DNA of 64,000 nucleotides. Source: Chitinophagales bacterium (GTDB lineage Bacteria; Bacteroidota; Bacteroidia; Chitinophagales; JADJOU01). The translations under genes were made by a program, and so were the position numbers. This document shows positions 50,961-60,721 of the stretch, piece by piece. Each line of letters opens with the position of its first letter. Position 1 is the first letter of the stretch. The notes below the pieces were generated by a model that saw only the letters and a program-made list of their open reading frames with translations, was not told the origin of the DNA and did not search any database. The DNA lies in NCBI GenBank assembly GCA_016787225.1, contig JAEUUY010000029.1, positions 62,001 through 126,000 on the forward strand. The letters are read 5' to 3'.

Positions 50961-53354
50961 TTATTTTTTGATTCTATCAAATTCGGTTTGATTAATTTTT
51001 TGACTTTTATAACAAAATGCAGTCTTATTCGTATAAGTATAATTTAGCGTAAGGCGAATATAACTCGTGGTAGATCTTTGATTATATTCATTCGAAAATG
51101 TATTGACATTGAATTTACCTGCCCATAAAGCAGTTTGGGCAAAGTCATTCCAAAGCAAACTGACAGATAAAGCATCTTCCTTGAAAAAAGTTTTAGATAA
51201 ACCTAAACTGAAATAATAATATGGTTTCCGTTCCGTAAAGCCATCGAAGCTTCTGCCATAAAATTCACCAGTAAATTCAACCGTAAACCAATTAGGAATT
51301 TTATAGGAGTGATAAGTATATGCATAAAATTGAGGACTATTCGATAGGGCGGTATATATAGGTCTCGAATCATTAAATTGATTGAAATTGAGCGCCAATG
51401 TATGATAGCTCGAATATTTATTCAAATCAAAGGGAATCTCCAAGGCTAGACTATGTCGATGTCGTTTTTCAATATTATCTTTGGTAAAAATAACTGCATT
51501 GTCTCCACTACTGCCTTGTTTCATTACCGGTGTTATTACACTCCTAGCTAGAGAATAGCTATATCGCAAGACAAATCTATCATGTATACAACGAAGTTCT
51601 GACTGATGTATATATTCTGGTCTCAAATTAGAATTACCTTGAATGCTGGTCAAGCTATCTAAATACCATAAAAATGGATCAAGATCTTGATAAATCGGTC
51701 GGTTGATTTTATAAGCATAACTCGCTGCGAGTTTGAAATTTCTGTTCAACTTAAAATTAAACTTAAGGCTGGGGAAAAAATTATGATAACTCGTATCAAT
51801 AATTTTCTGATTAAATTTATTCGAGAATCCTTGGGCATAGGTATATTCCCAGCGCAGCCCAAAACTGTATTGCACGCCATTCCATGTACTCTTATAGTTA
51901 GCATAGAGTGCAGCTACATCCTCCCGATAGGTCGTAGAATTTGCTAACAATGTATTTTCGATATAATCTCTCTCAGATTCAGACTTTGTAAAAAATTGAA
52001 TTCGCCCATCATTTCTACTGCGCATCATCTTACCCCCGAAATCTAAATTGTATTTTGATTTTTTTAGGCTAAAATCCAACTGTCCAGTATGGAGGTAGAT
52101 TTGATTGAAACCATCATTTATTCTATTATAGCTGAAAGCATTTATTGGATTGGATATGTTTTCTGTTATATTGTCCAATAGTCCATTTTGAAAACTACTA
52201 TATTGAATCCCTGCAAACATATTGCTTCCAAGGCTATCAAGTTTATGAAAGAAATTTAAATTGCCAGAATGATTTTGCAGTCTAGTGCTAGCACTATTCA
52301 CCATATTTATTTTTACTAGATTATTAAATGGGTCTATGTAGTCTCCGTTTTGTTTTACATCGAGATAGAACAAATGGGATAAGCCATCATATTCGGCTGT
52401 TAATTGAGATTGTGAATTTAGTTTATAACTAACTCCTGCTCGATAATTGTGAATACTATTATTTTTATTGTCTTCAGTATAATAACCATACTTCTTATAG
52501 TATCCTAGTGGTGTATTGGTGGAAGTTATAAACTTATTTTCTGACCAATTTTGACCATACTCATTGCCATAATATGATTCAAATTCCCATTTGTTTTTTC
52601 TCAACTTAAAACCTATATTGGGAGCATTTATGATATACTTACCTAGGTATGCTTCAGGAACTATCCCTAAGGTTGTATTATTCGTGATATTCAAGTTATA
52701 GCCCTGAAAAAGATAATTTTTTAACTGAATTAAGATGACAGCTTTACCCTTGGCATCATATCGTACATCTGGATTCGTTATAATTTCTATACTTTTAATA
52801 TCATTTACTGGTAGAGACTTTATGCTTTCAATACTAATAACTTGGCTATTCATTATGACTAGAGCCTCTCCCCTACCAAATACATTTAGTTTACCAGAAA
52901 CTACTGATACTGATGGAATTTTTGTCAGTAATTCCATTGCGCTGGTGCTTCTGCTCAATATACTATTATCGACATTTACTTTTGTACCATCAGTAGTTTT
53001 TTCAAACAAAGGTTTTCGTGACTTGATTTGAACTTCTTTTAATCGTTTATTCAATGCATTTAAGAATATCACTTTCTTATCCTTATTTAACTCTAAACTA
53101 TCCAAAAGAATTATTCTTGATTCAAAACCTTGAGCTGTGAGCGTTAATTTTAAAGGCAATGAAGCAGTTAAATTAAGACGAATATTGCCATCTTCAAAAA
53201 TTCCACCTTCAATATAATTCTCACTGGTATCCATCAAAATATAATTACCACTTAAGGTTATTCCATCATAATTAACTACTTTAGCCAAATAATTACTATT
53301 CTGTGATTGTAAACTAAATACTATAATTACAAAAATAAATGCAATTTTCTTCAT
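50961..53354 (-). CDS. TonB-dependent receptor-like outer-membrane barrel protein
   Basis: The protein has 797 residues. Signal peptide (1-18), a short beta-sandwich (about 20-100, LTLTAQGFESRIILLDSLEL), a plug-like domain (about 110-215, FEKTTDGTKVNVDNSILSRSTSAMELLTKIPSVSVVSGKLNVFGRGEALVIMN, then SIEIITNPDVRYDAKGKAVI) and an OMP_b-brl_3-type barrel to the end. It resembles the receptor at 32594-34999. It shares a transcript with the downstream AraC/DJ-1 gene (six-base gap). Ligand unknown. Confidence 0.85.
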   Translation of the reverse strand: MKKIAFIFVIIVFSLQSQNSNYLAKVVNYDGITLSGNYILMDTSENYIEGGIFEDGNIRLNLTASLPLKLTLTAQGFESRIILLDSLELNKDKKVIFLNALNKRLKEVQIKSRKPLFEKTTDGTKVNVDNSILSRSTSAMELLTKIPSVSVVSGKLNVFGRGEALVIMNSQVISIESIKSLPVNDIKSIEIITNPDVRYDAKGKAVILIQLKNYLFQGYNLNITNNTTLGIVPEAYLGKYIINAPNIGFKLRKNKWEFESYYGNEYGQNWSENKFITSTNTPLGYYKKYGYYTEDNKNNSIHNYRAGVSYKLNSQSQLTAEYDGLSHLFYLDVKQNGDYIDPFNNLVKINMVNSASTRLQNHSGNLNFFHKLDSLGSNMFAGIQYSSFQNGLLDNITENISNPINAFSYNRINDGFNQIYLHTGQLDFSLKKSKYNLDFGGKMMRSRNDGRIQFFTKSESERDYIENTLLANSTTYREDVAALYANYKSTWNGVQYSFGLRWEYTYAQGFSNKFNQKIIDTSYHNFFPSLKFNFKLNRNFKLAASYAYKINRPIYQDLDPFLWYLDSLTSIQGNSNLRPEYIHQSELRCIHDRFVLRYSYSLARSVITPVMKQGSSGDNAVIFTKDNIEKRHRHSLALEIPFDLNKYSSYHTLALNFNQFNDSRPIYTALSNSPQFYAYTYHSYKIPNWFTVEFTGEFYGRSFDGFTERKPYYYFSLGLSKTFFKEDALSVSLLWNDFAQTALWAGKFNVNTFSNEYNQRSTTSYIRLTLNYTYTNKTAFCYKSQKINQTEFDRIKK

Positions 53355-53424
53355 GAAGAATTTTTAGCAAAACTATTGCAGGACTAAAAATAATCTAGGA
53401 CAACTTCATGACAGATACTGCCAC

Positions 53425-53456
53425 AAAAAAAACCAACCCATATGGGTTGGTTTTTT
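53425..53456. terminator. Bidirectional terminator
   Basis: AACCAACCCATATGGGTTGGTT (53431-53452) is a perfect palindrome, with A-run on the left and T-run on the right. On the minus strand it terminates the lipoprotein gene (ending 53482) with a T8 tract. Confidence 0.85.
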
Positions 53457-53481
53457 GATAGTTAAAAAAGCTATTATTTTA

Positions 53482-53853
53482 TTAGGGCTTAGGGTTATTA
53501 GATTTTAAGTCAGCACATATGATATGAACTACAGTTTGAGGCATAACATTACATTGATCATAAGGAAAAGGAGCTAATTCATAGCTGAAAAGAATCTCTG
53601 CTCCATCATATTTTAAATGAATGAAATCATCTAAACTAGATGAAGGAGCTAATAATTTTCCGTCTGGTAGTTCTATATACCAACTCTTGCAGACATTAGA
53701 AATAAATCGAACGGTACCCGACTGAGAATAATCACAAAGGCTTTTCGCAGGTGCTTTTTCTTTCTTTTCTTCATTTTCTTTATTTTCAATTACATCCTTT
53801 TGACAAGAAGCTAATAGGAACATAGAAATTAAATAAAACATTGTCTTTTTCAT
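53482..53853 (-). CDS. Small predicted lipoprotein
   Basis: Taken from the ATG at 53851-53853 (an upstream in-frame start would add eight residues), 123 residues: signal MKKTMFYLISMFLLASC with a lipobox and the lipid-accepting Cys, followed by an E/K-rich linker (ENKENEEKKEKAPAK) and a ~75-residue beta-rich domain with two Cys pairs (CDYSQSGTVRFISNVCKSWYIEL). Not a family I recognise. It is flanked by strong terminators and orphan genes, so no pathway is suggested. Confidence 0.7.
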   Translation of the reverse strand: MKKTMFYLISMFLLASCQKDVIENKENEEKKEKAPAKSLCDYSQSGTVRFISNVCKSWYIELPDGKLLAPSSSLDDFIHLKYDGAEILFSYELAPFPYDQCNVMPQTVVHIICADLKSNNPKP

Positions 53854-53942
53854 AAAAATTAAGTTTAAAATTAACAATGCAAATTTATTGTCAAACTAAA
53901 CAAGTTTTAGGACAGATAAAGGACATATTATGACAAAAAAAC

Positions 53943-54677
53943 TCAAGCTAAAATGACAGACTTCAATCCTAGCTCTTTCAATCGTATATCAATAATTTGA
54001 CAATACTCCGCGGATCTTTCAAATCCTATAAATTGACGACCCAGCTGATAAGCTGCTACAGCCGTACTTCCGCTGCCCATAAATGGATCTAAAACCACAT
54101 CGCCTTCATTGCTACTGATTTCTATATAAGGGATGCAAACTTTTAAAGGTTTCTGTGTTTTATGAGCTTTGCGCTCTTTGCCCATGCAGATTGGAGTTTC
54201 TATAAAATTGTGCATCTGATTTACCTCCTTATGATTCCATGTTTTAGGAGTACCTTTTGAGAAATGAACAATTAACTCCATGCTATTGCTATACATTTTG
54301 CGCGTATAAATGGCGGGAAAGGGATTGGTCTTGTGCCAATGAATTACTTTTCGAAATTGGAATCCCGTTTTTTCAACCAACCGATTGATATACGATACAA
54401 AATCGTCTCCACAGAACAAATAACCTGCAGCACCAGGTTTAGCTACCCGATAACATTCTATCAAAATGTTTTCTAAAAACTGGAGATACTCCTCCTCTGT
54501 TTTGTATAAATCAAACTCAAACTCAGTCACTACATCTTTATGATTTTTGAGACCTTTAACATTTTTAGCGCGGTACTGAAAATACGGTGGATCCGTAAAA
54601 ATCAAGTCGATAGACTCCGATTTCATTCGTTTCAATCCTTTTAAACAGTCACGATGATAAACCTTATTGAGTTTCAA
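53943..54677 (-). CDS. Orphan site-specific DNA methyltransferase (beta-class N6/N4 type)
   Basis: At 244 residues the motif order is DPPY (29-32) first, then HKTQKP (172-177) and the SAM-binding DPFMGSGSTAV (197-207), the beta-class layout of N6-adenine/N4-cytosine methyltransferases. The protein is short (no target-recognition domain beyond the core), and no restriction enzyme gene is nearby, so it is likely a solitary chromosomal methylase. Target unknown. It lies 25 bases after the NAD kinase gene. Confidence 0.9.
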   Translation of the reverse strand: MKLNKVYHRDCLKGLKRMKSESIDLIFTDPPYFQYRAKNVKGLKNHKDVVTEFEFDLYKTEEEYLQFLENILIECYRVAKPGAAGYLFCGDDFVSYINRLVEKTGFQFRKVIHWHKTNPFPAIYTRKMYSNSMELIVHFSKGTPKTWNHKEVNQMHNFIETPICMGKERKAHKTQKPLKVCIPYIEISSNEGDVVLDPFMGSGSTAVAAYQLGRQFIGFERSAEYCQIIDIRLKELGLKSVILA

Positions 54678-54702
54678 AATAAATGAAAATAAAAATAAAA
54701 AA

Positions 54703-55572
54703 TTATAATAATGACTTTTTACCCCAATGTAGTTTTTCCTTTAGAGCATTCCAGAAATTGCTTTCATTGGGTTGATATATATTAAAAGATTTTTGTGCCT
54801 TTTTCACAGAAATCGTATGCTGAGAGGTAATATGAGTCAAGCGAGAATCAAGTGTGCATAAAAATTCAGGAGTTCTTCCCTTAATCTCGAAACTTAAGAT
54901 GGTATCATCTGGCAGAACAATTGGTCTTACATTCAAGTTATGAGGAGCAATGGGAGTAATGATAAAGCTATTCGTATCTGGGTGCAAAATAGGACCACCA
55001 CAGCTTAAGGAATAACCAGTAGATCCTGTAGAAGTAGAGATAATTAGACCATCGGCGATGTATTCATTTAATAGCTCTCCATTGGCATAGGCGGTCACCT
55101 CTATCATAGAAGAAGTGTTGGCTCTCAAAAATGTCAAATCGTTTAACGCAATATTCTCATTTATAAAAATTGGGATATTAGAATTTACTTCCAGAAGCAT
55201 GCGCTTTTCGATATTCATAACTCCTTCCCGAAAACTAAGAATGGCATCATAGGATTCATCTTTATTGACACCTGCCAAAAATCCAAGTCTACCTAAATTC
55301 ACTCCTAAAACTGGAGTCTGAGTCAATTTGGTTAAAACGACCGTATCTAATATAGTACCATCGCCACCCAAACAAATCATTAAATCAGGATTAATTTCTT
55401 TAACATCTAGACAATTTTTGAATCCGTTTTGTAATTTATTTTCCGAATCAAACTCAACTAATTCATCACAAAGAAAAAGTTGCATTTGATTTTTTTTTAT
55501 AAAATCTAAAAGAGATAACACATAATCTCTATGTTGACTTTTTAACTCTCTACTATATATTGCTATTTTCAA
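54703..55572 (-). CDS. nadK: NAD kinase
   Basis: At 289 residues the NAD kinase motifs are present: GGDGT (69-73) with the catalytic Asp, GVNLGRLGFLAG, NENIALNDLTFLR and STSTGSTGYSLSCGGP. It phosphorylates NAD to NADP. The length matches the family. It is downstream of the CBS-protein gene by six bases in a minus-strand run. Confidence 0.95.
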   Translation of the reverse strand: MKIAIYSRELKSQHRDYVLSLLDFIKKNQMQLFLCDELVEFDSENKLQNGFKNCLDVKEINPDLMICLGGDGTILDTVVLTKLTQTPVLGVNLGRLGFLAGVNKDESYDAILSFREGVMNIEKRMLLEVNSNIPIFINENIALNDLTFLRANTSSMIEVTAYANGELLNEYIADGLIISTSTGSTGYSLSCGGPILHPDTNSFIITPIAPHNLNVRPIVLPDDTILSFEIKGRTPEFLCTLDSRLTHITSQHTISVKKAQKSFNIYQPNESNFWNALKEKLHWGKKSLL

Positions 55573-55578
55573 TTTTCT

Positions 55579-56196
55579 CTATACATTTAAATAGGTCATT
55601 AAATTCTCATAGCGAGACTTTAAATGGTCTACGATACCAGTTTCATTAAAACAATGGCTGATTTGGTACCCTTTATGTTCCAATATACCTGTAATTCTCC
55701 TTAAATCATTGGAGTCCAAAACTACACTTACTTCCATGTTTTCAATATCCACTCTTCGCGTGCTAAAAAAGATAACTTTTAATCCCTCCGATTCTACAAT
55801 TCTTGACAATTCAGATAATGAAAATAAATATGGGGAAATCAACATAGTCAAAAATGAAGCTTCATGACTTATACTCAATTTATCTTGCAAATAATGCATA
55901 ATAGATTTATAGGTAATAGCGCCTATATAGGTTCCATTTTCTACAAGAAATAAAATATCGGTATCCAATTCCTTCATTCGCATCATCGAGAAAAGAATAT
56001 GCTGTTCTTGATTAACCAATAACTCAGGTTGTATTTCAAGCTTAATATCTGGATAAATCTCGAGTTCTTCCAAGTCCAATATACCTAAGAGCTTACTATT
56101 TCCATCAACCACAGGATAGTGCTTATAATGAAGCCTTAGGTTGGTTAAGTCGTCTCCATAAAAAATAGGATTGAAATCAATATCTAAGTAATCCAT
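55579..56196 (-). CDS. CBS-domain protein
   Basis: The 205-residue protein contains two CBS motifs in its first half (DDLTNLRLHYKHYPVVDGNSKLLGILDLEEL and ILFSMMRMKELDTDILFLVENGTYIGAITYKSI), and a C-terminal ACT-like domain (LSELSRIVESEGLKVIFFSTRRV...VVLDSNDLRRITGILEHKGY). Such proteins often bind adenine nucleotides. Position next to nadK is regular in Bacteroidetes and might link it to nucleotide sensing. Confidence 0.82.
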   Translation of the reverse strand: MDYLDIDFNPIFYGDDLTNLRLHYKHYPVVDGNSKLLGILDLEELEIYPDIKLEIQPELLVNQEQHILFSMMRMKELDTDILFLVENGTYIGAITYKSIMHYLQDKLSISHEASFLTMLISPYLFSLSELSRIVESEGLKVIFFSTRRVDIENMEVSVVLDSNDLRRITGILEHKGYQISHCFNETGIVDHLKSRYENLMTYLNV

Positions 56197-56204
56197 CTTA
56201 TATT

Positions 56205-56951
56205 TTAGCTATATACATTATTTAAAAATGGGACAATAGCAGCTGCAAACTCTTGTGGATATTCCATCATAGGAGCATGTCCACAATTATCTATCCAAAC
56301 TAATTCAGACTGAGGCATCAATTGGTGAAATTTTTCGGCGACAAATGGAGGAGTAATAATATCATTTTTTCCCCAAATGAGCAACGTTGGTATCTTTATG
56401 TTTCCAATTAAATTGAGTAGACTCTCTCTCGTAGCGCTTTTCGCCAATTTTACAATACGAATGGCACTCGATTTTGAGTTGACTATCGCTTCTACATCCA
56501 TAATAAGATTATCAGTGACCACCGATTTATTACCAAACGTTTCTAATATTTTTCTTTTTAAAAAATCTCTATCGCGTTTTGGATATTCACTACCCAATGA
56601 ATTCTCAAACAAACCACTACTCGCTGTTAAGATAAGCGACTTTACTTTTTTTGGTTCCTGCAGTGTATACATCAAGGCCAAATGACCACCAAACGAATTT
56701 CCCAGAATACTAAATTCCTTTAAATTTAAGCGTGAGATAAAGCCTTTTAAATAATTCAACATCCCTTCCAAATTCGCTGATTTTAACTCACAATCATAAA
56801 ATGGCAAATATGGCATAATAAAACGATATCGGCCCGAAGCTAATTCTATCATAGATTCAAAATTGCCTAAGGAACCGAACAACCCATGTAACAATAAAAC
56901 AGTAGGTCCCTGACCCCGATCAATATATTTATAAGAATCAATTGTTGGCAT
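56205..56951 (-). CDS. Alpha/beta hydrolase
   Basis: At 248 residues: oxyanion-loop LLHGLFGSLGNFE, nucleophile S86 in GNSFGG, acid D197 in WGKNDIITPP and H225 in CGHAPMMEYP, the complete triad. It is a cytoplasmic esterase/lipase-like hydrolase with unknown substrate. Eight bases separate it from the CBS-protein gene downstream. Confidence 0.9.
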   Translation of the reverse strand: MPTIDSYKYIDRGQGPTVLLLHGLFGSLGNFESMIELASGRYRFIMPYLPFYDCELKSANLEGMLNYLKGFISRLNLKEFSILGNSFGGHLALMYTLQEPKKVKSLILTASSGLFENSLGSEYPKRDRDFLKRKILETFGNKSVVTDNLIMDVEAIVNSKSSAIRIVKLAKSATRESLLNLIGNIKIPTLLIWGKNDIITPPFVAEKFHQLMPQSELVWIDNCGHAPMMEYPQEFAAAIVPFLNNVYS

Positions 56952-56978
56952 GCAAACTATCGCTATTCCTACTTTTGA

Positions 56979-57929
56979 CTATTTTTTAATCAAACCAATT
57001 TCAATGAGACGTTCTGTTAAATATTCTCCAGCAGATATAGGTTCATAATTTGGCTTTTGACCATCTTCGATACATGAAGGTAAGCAGGTTAAATCCATTT
57101 CTGAGATTGGATGTAGAAAAAATGGGATAGAATATCTACTGGTATGCCACTTCTCCCTAGGAGGATTCACTACTCTGTGTGTGGTAGATTTTAATCTATT
57201 ATTTGTTAGTCTCTGTAGCATATCACCTACATTTATGACAAAATGATTCTCAGGGGCATTTACTGCTAGCCAATTTCCATCGGAAGTTAATACCTCTAAA
57301 CCTTCAGCACTAGCACCGACTAAAAGAGTTATAAGATTGATATCTTCATGTGCCTCTGCTCGGATAGCATTTTTTGGCTCTTGCGTTATAGGTGGATAAT
57401 GAATAGCCCTTAAAATAGAATTGCCATTCCGAATAAAAGGTTCAAAATAATTCTCTTCTAGACCTAGATAAGAAGCAATAGCTTTTAATAGTATACTTCC
57501 ACTCTTTTCAAATCCACGATATAATACCATACTCTGACGATTGAAATCTGGAATTTCACTGACTTGTACATTGTCTGGATATTGCTCTTTACTTACATAA
57601 TTCCCTTCTATTTCCTGACCTATTTGCAAAAACTCCTTCAAATCAGGAGCATCAGAACCTTTGGCATGTTCCCGACCAAATGAGGTATAACCTCTTTGCC
57701 CACCCAAATCAGGTATCTCATACTTTACCTTGGTAGCTACTGGGAGTTTGAAAAAATCTTCAACACTACTATAAAACTTTTTGATTTCTTCTTCAGGTGT
57801 AAAATGATTTTTTACGCAAGCAAAACCTATATTGGAAAAAGTATCCCCTAAGTCCTTAATGAACTTAGATTTCACAGCAGGATCTGAACTCAAATAGTCC
57901 ATAGGATCTAGATTAGGTATAAAATTCAT
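56979..57929 (-). CDS. Isopenicillin-N-synthase-like 2OG-Fe(II) oxygenase
   Basis: At 316 residues the DIOX_N region (GFACVKNHF) and the iron-binding 2-His-1-Asp set H194-x-D196 and H251 are present, with R265-Y-S267 as the 2-oxoglutarate/substrate-binding RxS. Such enzymes hydroxylate, desaturate or cyclise small molecules. The neighbours do not reveal the substrate. The gene precedes the hydrolase in the same direction and follows the GT39-like gene by two bases. Confidence 0.9.
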   Translation of the reverse strand: MNFIPNLDPMDYLSSDPAVKSKFIKDLGDTFSNIGFACVKNHFTPEEEIKKFYSSVEDFFKLPVATKVKYEIPDLGGQRGYTSFGREHAKGSDAPDLKEFLQIGQEIEGNYVSKEQYPDNVQVSEIPDFNRQSMVLYRGFEKSGSILLKAIASYLGLEENYFEPFIRNGNSILRAIHYPPITQEPKNAIRAEAHEDINLITLLVGASAEGLEVLTSDGNWLAVNAPENHFVINVGDMLQRLTNNRLKSTTHRVVNPPREKWHTSRYSIPFFLHPISEMDLTCLPSCIEDGQKPNYEPISAGEYLTERLIEIGLIKK

Positions 57930-57931
57930 GC

Positions 57932-59098
57932 TTAAAAAAGATTTAAATAATAAAGTAACAAAGATAGGTTAGATACCACAATGAAGCCCACAATTTTTAA
58001 AGCGGTATAGTTGGTTTTTTCATGTTTATATAATTTTTCTAACCATATGGCAATACACACAATAAGTGGTGCTGTGAAATAAAGACTCGTAAAGGTATTT
58101 TGAAAATAATGAATCAAGACAAGACTGTAAATGACAACTGGTAAAAAACTCAGAACTAAATAACGATAACCATTTTTAGTGAAAAGAAACTTCCTTTTCT
58201 TAGCTAGAGCGGACATAATGACCAATCCCATCAAACTCAAGATTAAGACACCTAAATTTTTTAAAGTATGAACAATAATTTGAATACCAGATTGTTTCAA
58301 ATATCCATAGAAAGGCGACTCGCGCCAATAGGTATCCTTGAAATAAAAGATGACATTTTTCCATCCTCCATGAAAAGAGTATTGTCCATAAATGAGCATG
58401 GTTATAGAAACCGTTACAAGGCTCGCTAAAATAATATACGAAACCAGTTTATAGCCTTTTCTCAAATTGACCAAAGCAATCAGAACAATGATAAAATTAA
58501 AAACAGCACCAAACCACGAAGAGTAAGACATGAAAGCTAGAAACAACCCTACTAAGAAAAGGTACTTCAAACTTCTATAGCGCTCTTTCATAAGCAATTT
58601 TAAAAATACGTATTGCGATACAATTAAAAATGGTAATACAAAAATATCCGGATGGTAATTAAAAAATTGAAAACGCAATATCGGATAGGATGTTAAAAAA
58701 ATAACCATTCCAATCCATGCATATAGGCTGAATTCCGTTTTTGCTTTCTTCACTGAGAGCAAACAAATAGTCAAGTATAAGAAAAAGGCTGATATCGCTA
58801 CCAACAAGCTGTTAAGGACAAAATAGCTCTTAAAACCAAATATACTATTAAATACAAAAAGAAAATAATAAGCTAAAGGAGGATGCGATAAATATGGTGT
58901 TGGAGCACCATTATGAATAAAAATAGGCACGAAACCCGAATTGATGATAGAGTTTGATTTCCAATAATCAACTATAGAAAGTGCATTTTGAGAATAAACT
59001 TCTGGCACAATATGTAATGCACTTATAAAAACAAGAAGAGAAGCAATATAAACTGCTAAAAACAATGCTACCCATAAAAGTGGACGCCTTTTCATCAT
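57932..59098 (-). CDS. GT39-like polytopic glycosyltransferase
   Basis: A 388-residue membrane protein with about 10 TM segments and, in the first periplasmic loop, VDYWKSNSIINSG...GAPTPYLSHPPLAYYFL, the acidic/HPP region typical of PMT/ArnT-like enzymes using polyprenyl-phosphate sugars. It is somewhat shorter than ArnT (550). It probably glycosylates lipids or proteins in the periplasm. It is the first gene of this minus-strand run. Confidence 0.78.
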   Translation of the reverse strand: MMKRRPLLWVALFLAVYIASLLVFISALHIVPEVYSQNALSIVDYWKSNSIINSGFVPIFIHNGAPTPYLSHPPLAYYFLFVFNSIFGFKSYFVLNSLLVAISAFFLYLTICLLSVKKAKTEFSLYAWIGMVIFLTSYPILRFQFFNYHPDIFVLPFLIVSQYVFLKLLMKERYRSLKYLFLVGLFLAFMSYSSWFGAVFNFIIVLIALVNLRKGYKLVSYIILASLVTVSITMLIYGQYSFHGGWKNVIFYFKDTYWRESPFYGYLKQSGIQIIVHTLKNLGVLILSLMGLVIMSALAKKRKFLFTKNGYRYLVLSFLPVVIYSLVLIHYFQNTFTSLYFTAPLIVCIAIWLEKLYKHEKTNYTALKIVGFIVVSNLSLLLYYLNLF

Positions 59099-59200
59099 CT
59101 TATCTAGAGTAGTGCCTTAATCTTTGAAGAAACTTTAACATGTAGAACTACAAACCTAATGATTTTTTCAAAACTTCATAATAGTTTCTCAAAATTCAGC

Positions 59201-59208
59201 TATATTTG
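59201..59208 (+). promoter_or_regulatory. Possible -7 box for rpoN
   Basis: TATATTTG fits TAnnTTTG, 43 bases before the ATG at 59252. No -33 TTG. Confidence 0.36.
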
Positions 59209-59251
59209 CACTTATCCTGTTTGGCATAATCTTTGATGCAAGCATCTAAAT

Positions 59252-60709
59252 ATGGCTAAGACTAATTTAAAGCAAGTTCAAACTTTACAACAAAAGCTAT
59301 CCCAGCAGAATATTCAGTTATTCAAAATGATAGAGATGAACATTCTGCAGTTTGACGAAAAAGTCAAAGAAGAGTTAGACATCAACCCCGCCCTTGAAGA
59401 CATAGAAGATTCTAAACTTGAGAATCGAACAGTTAGTATAGATCAGCATTTTTCGGTTAATCCTTCTGCGCACAATAGCATTTCTTTGGATAACACACCC
59501 TCAGATAATGTCTATAGCCGCGAATCTCATAGATTTAATGAGTATGGCAATAGTGAAGAAGAAAAAGAGCTTTTTATACCTATTAAAGATAACGAAACAC
59601 TTATTGGTAATTTAAATAACCAATTAATCTATTTAGACATCAACGAGGAGCAAAGAATCATCGGAGAGTTTATTATTGGTAGTCTTGACGATGATGGATA
59701 TCTTAGACGCACTACAGAGAGTATTGTAGACGACTTAAGCTTTAGACAAAATTATTATACCACTAGTAAAGCTGTAGATGAAGTCATAGAAATTGTACAA
59801 GAATTAGACCCAGCTGGTATAGCAGCGAGAAACCTTCAGGAATGCCTATCCATACAGCTCAAAAGAAAGAAGTTTACTAAATTAGTGGATGATGCTTTCA
59901 CGGTAGTATCAAACTACTTCGAAGATTACACTCGAAAAAATTATGATAGAATTCTAAAGAAACTAAAAATTTCGATGGAAGAATTCGATGAAATAAAAAA
60001 AATAATTCAGAGCTTGAATCCCAGTCCAGGAATTCAAACAGAGAGAGCTATAGGGAAATTTATTATTCCAGATTTCTTTGTATACCGGAATGACAATAAG
60101 CTGGAATTGGAGCTTCATTCATATAATAAACCAAACTTAACGATCAATAAGGAGTTTGTAGCCATGCTGACTAAGATAAAGGCTGAGAAAAAAAAGTCAA
60201 AATCCGAACAAGAAGCACAGGCCTATATTTCTGATAAACTAAACTCGGCATCACAATTCATATCGTTGATTAAGGAGAGACAGGAGACCATGGTTATTAT
60301 CATGAATTGTATCATGGAAATTCAAGAGGATTTTTTCCTTACGGGAGACGAATCCTTATTAAAACCTATGGGACTAAAGGATATAGCCGAAAAGATTAAT
60401 TTTGACATATCAACTGTTTCTAGAGTCACGAGTAGTAAGTATGTGCAAACTGAATTTGGCATCATAGGGTTACGGTTTCTGTTTTCAGAAAGACTTTACT
60501 CTATGAATGGTGAAGAAGTAAGCAACAGAAAAATAATGAAGTGCATCGAAGAATTAATAAATAATGAAGATAAAACCCAACCTTATTCCGATGATGATTT
60601 GACCAAGCTTTTAGAAAAAGAAGGTTATAAAATTGCTCGCAGGACTGTAGCGAAATACAGAGAAAACCTGAAACTCGCTTCAAAGCACCAAAGAAAAGTA
60701 TCCATTTAA
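59252..60709 (+). CDS. rpoN: RNA polymerase sigma-54 factor
   Basis: At 485 residues the three RpoN regions are visible: glutamine/leucine-rich region I (QTLQQKLSQQNIQLFKMIEMN), the core-binding domain (LDDDGYLRRTTESI...VQELDPAGIAARNLQECLSIQLK), the HTH DNA-binding domain (LKDIAEKINFDISTVSRVTSSKYVQTEFGI) and the RpoN box ARRTVAKYREN (about 462-472). It recognises -24/-12 promoters and requires an AAA+ activator. The downstream membrane-protein gene follows after 12 bases. Confidence 0.96.
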   Translation: MAKTNLKQVQTLQQKLSQQNIQLFKMIEMNILQFDEKVKEELDINPALEDIEDSKLENRTVSIDQHFSVNPSAHNSISLDNTPSDNVYSRESHRFNEYGNSEEEKELFIPIKDNETLIGNLNNQLIYLDINEEQRIIGEFIIGSLDDDGYLRRTTESIVDDLSFRQNYYTTSKAVDEVIEIVQELDPAGIAARNLQECLSIQLKRKKFTKLVDDAFTVVSNYFEDYTRKNYDRILKKLKISMEEFDEIKKIIQSLNPSPGIQTERAIGKFIIPDFFVYRNDNKLELELHSYNKPNLTINKEFVAMLTKIKAEKKKSKSEQEAQAYISDKLNSASQFISLIKERQETMVIIMNCIMEIQEDFFLTGDESLLKPMGLKDIAEKINFDISTVSRVTSSKYVQTEFGIIGLRFLFSERLYSMNGEEVSNRKIMKCIEELINNEDKTQPYSDDDLTKLLEKEGYKIARRTVAKYRENLKLASKHQRKVSI

Positions 60710-60721
60710 TTTTAATAGAAT

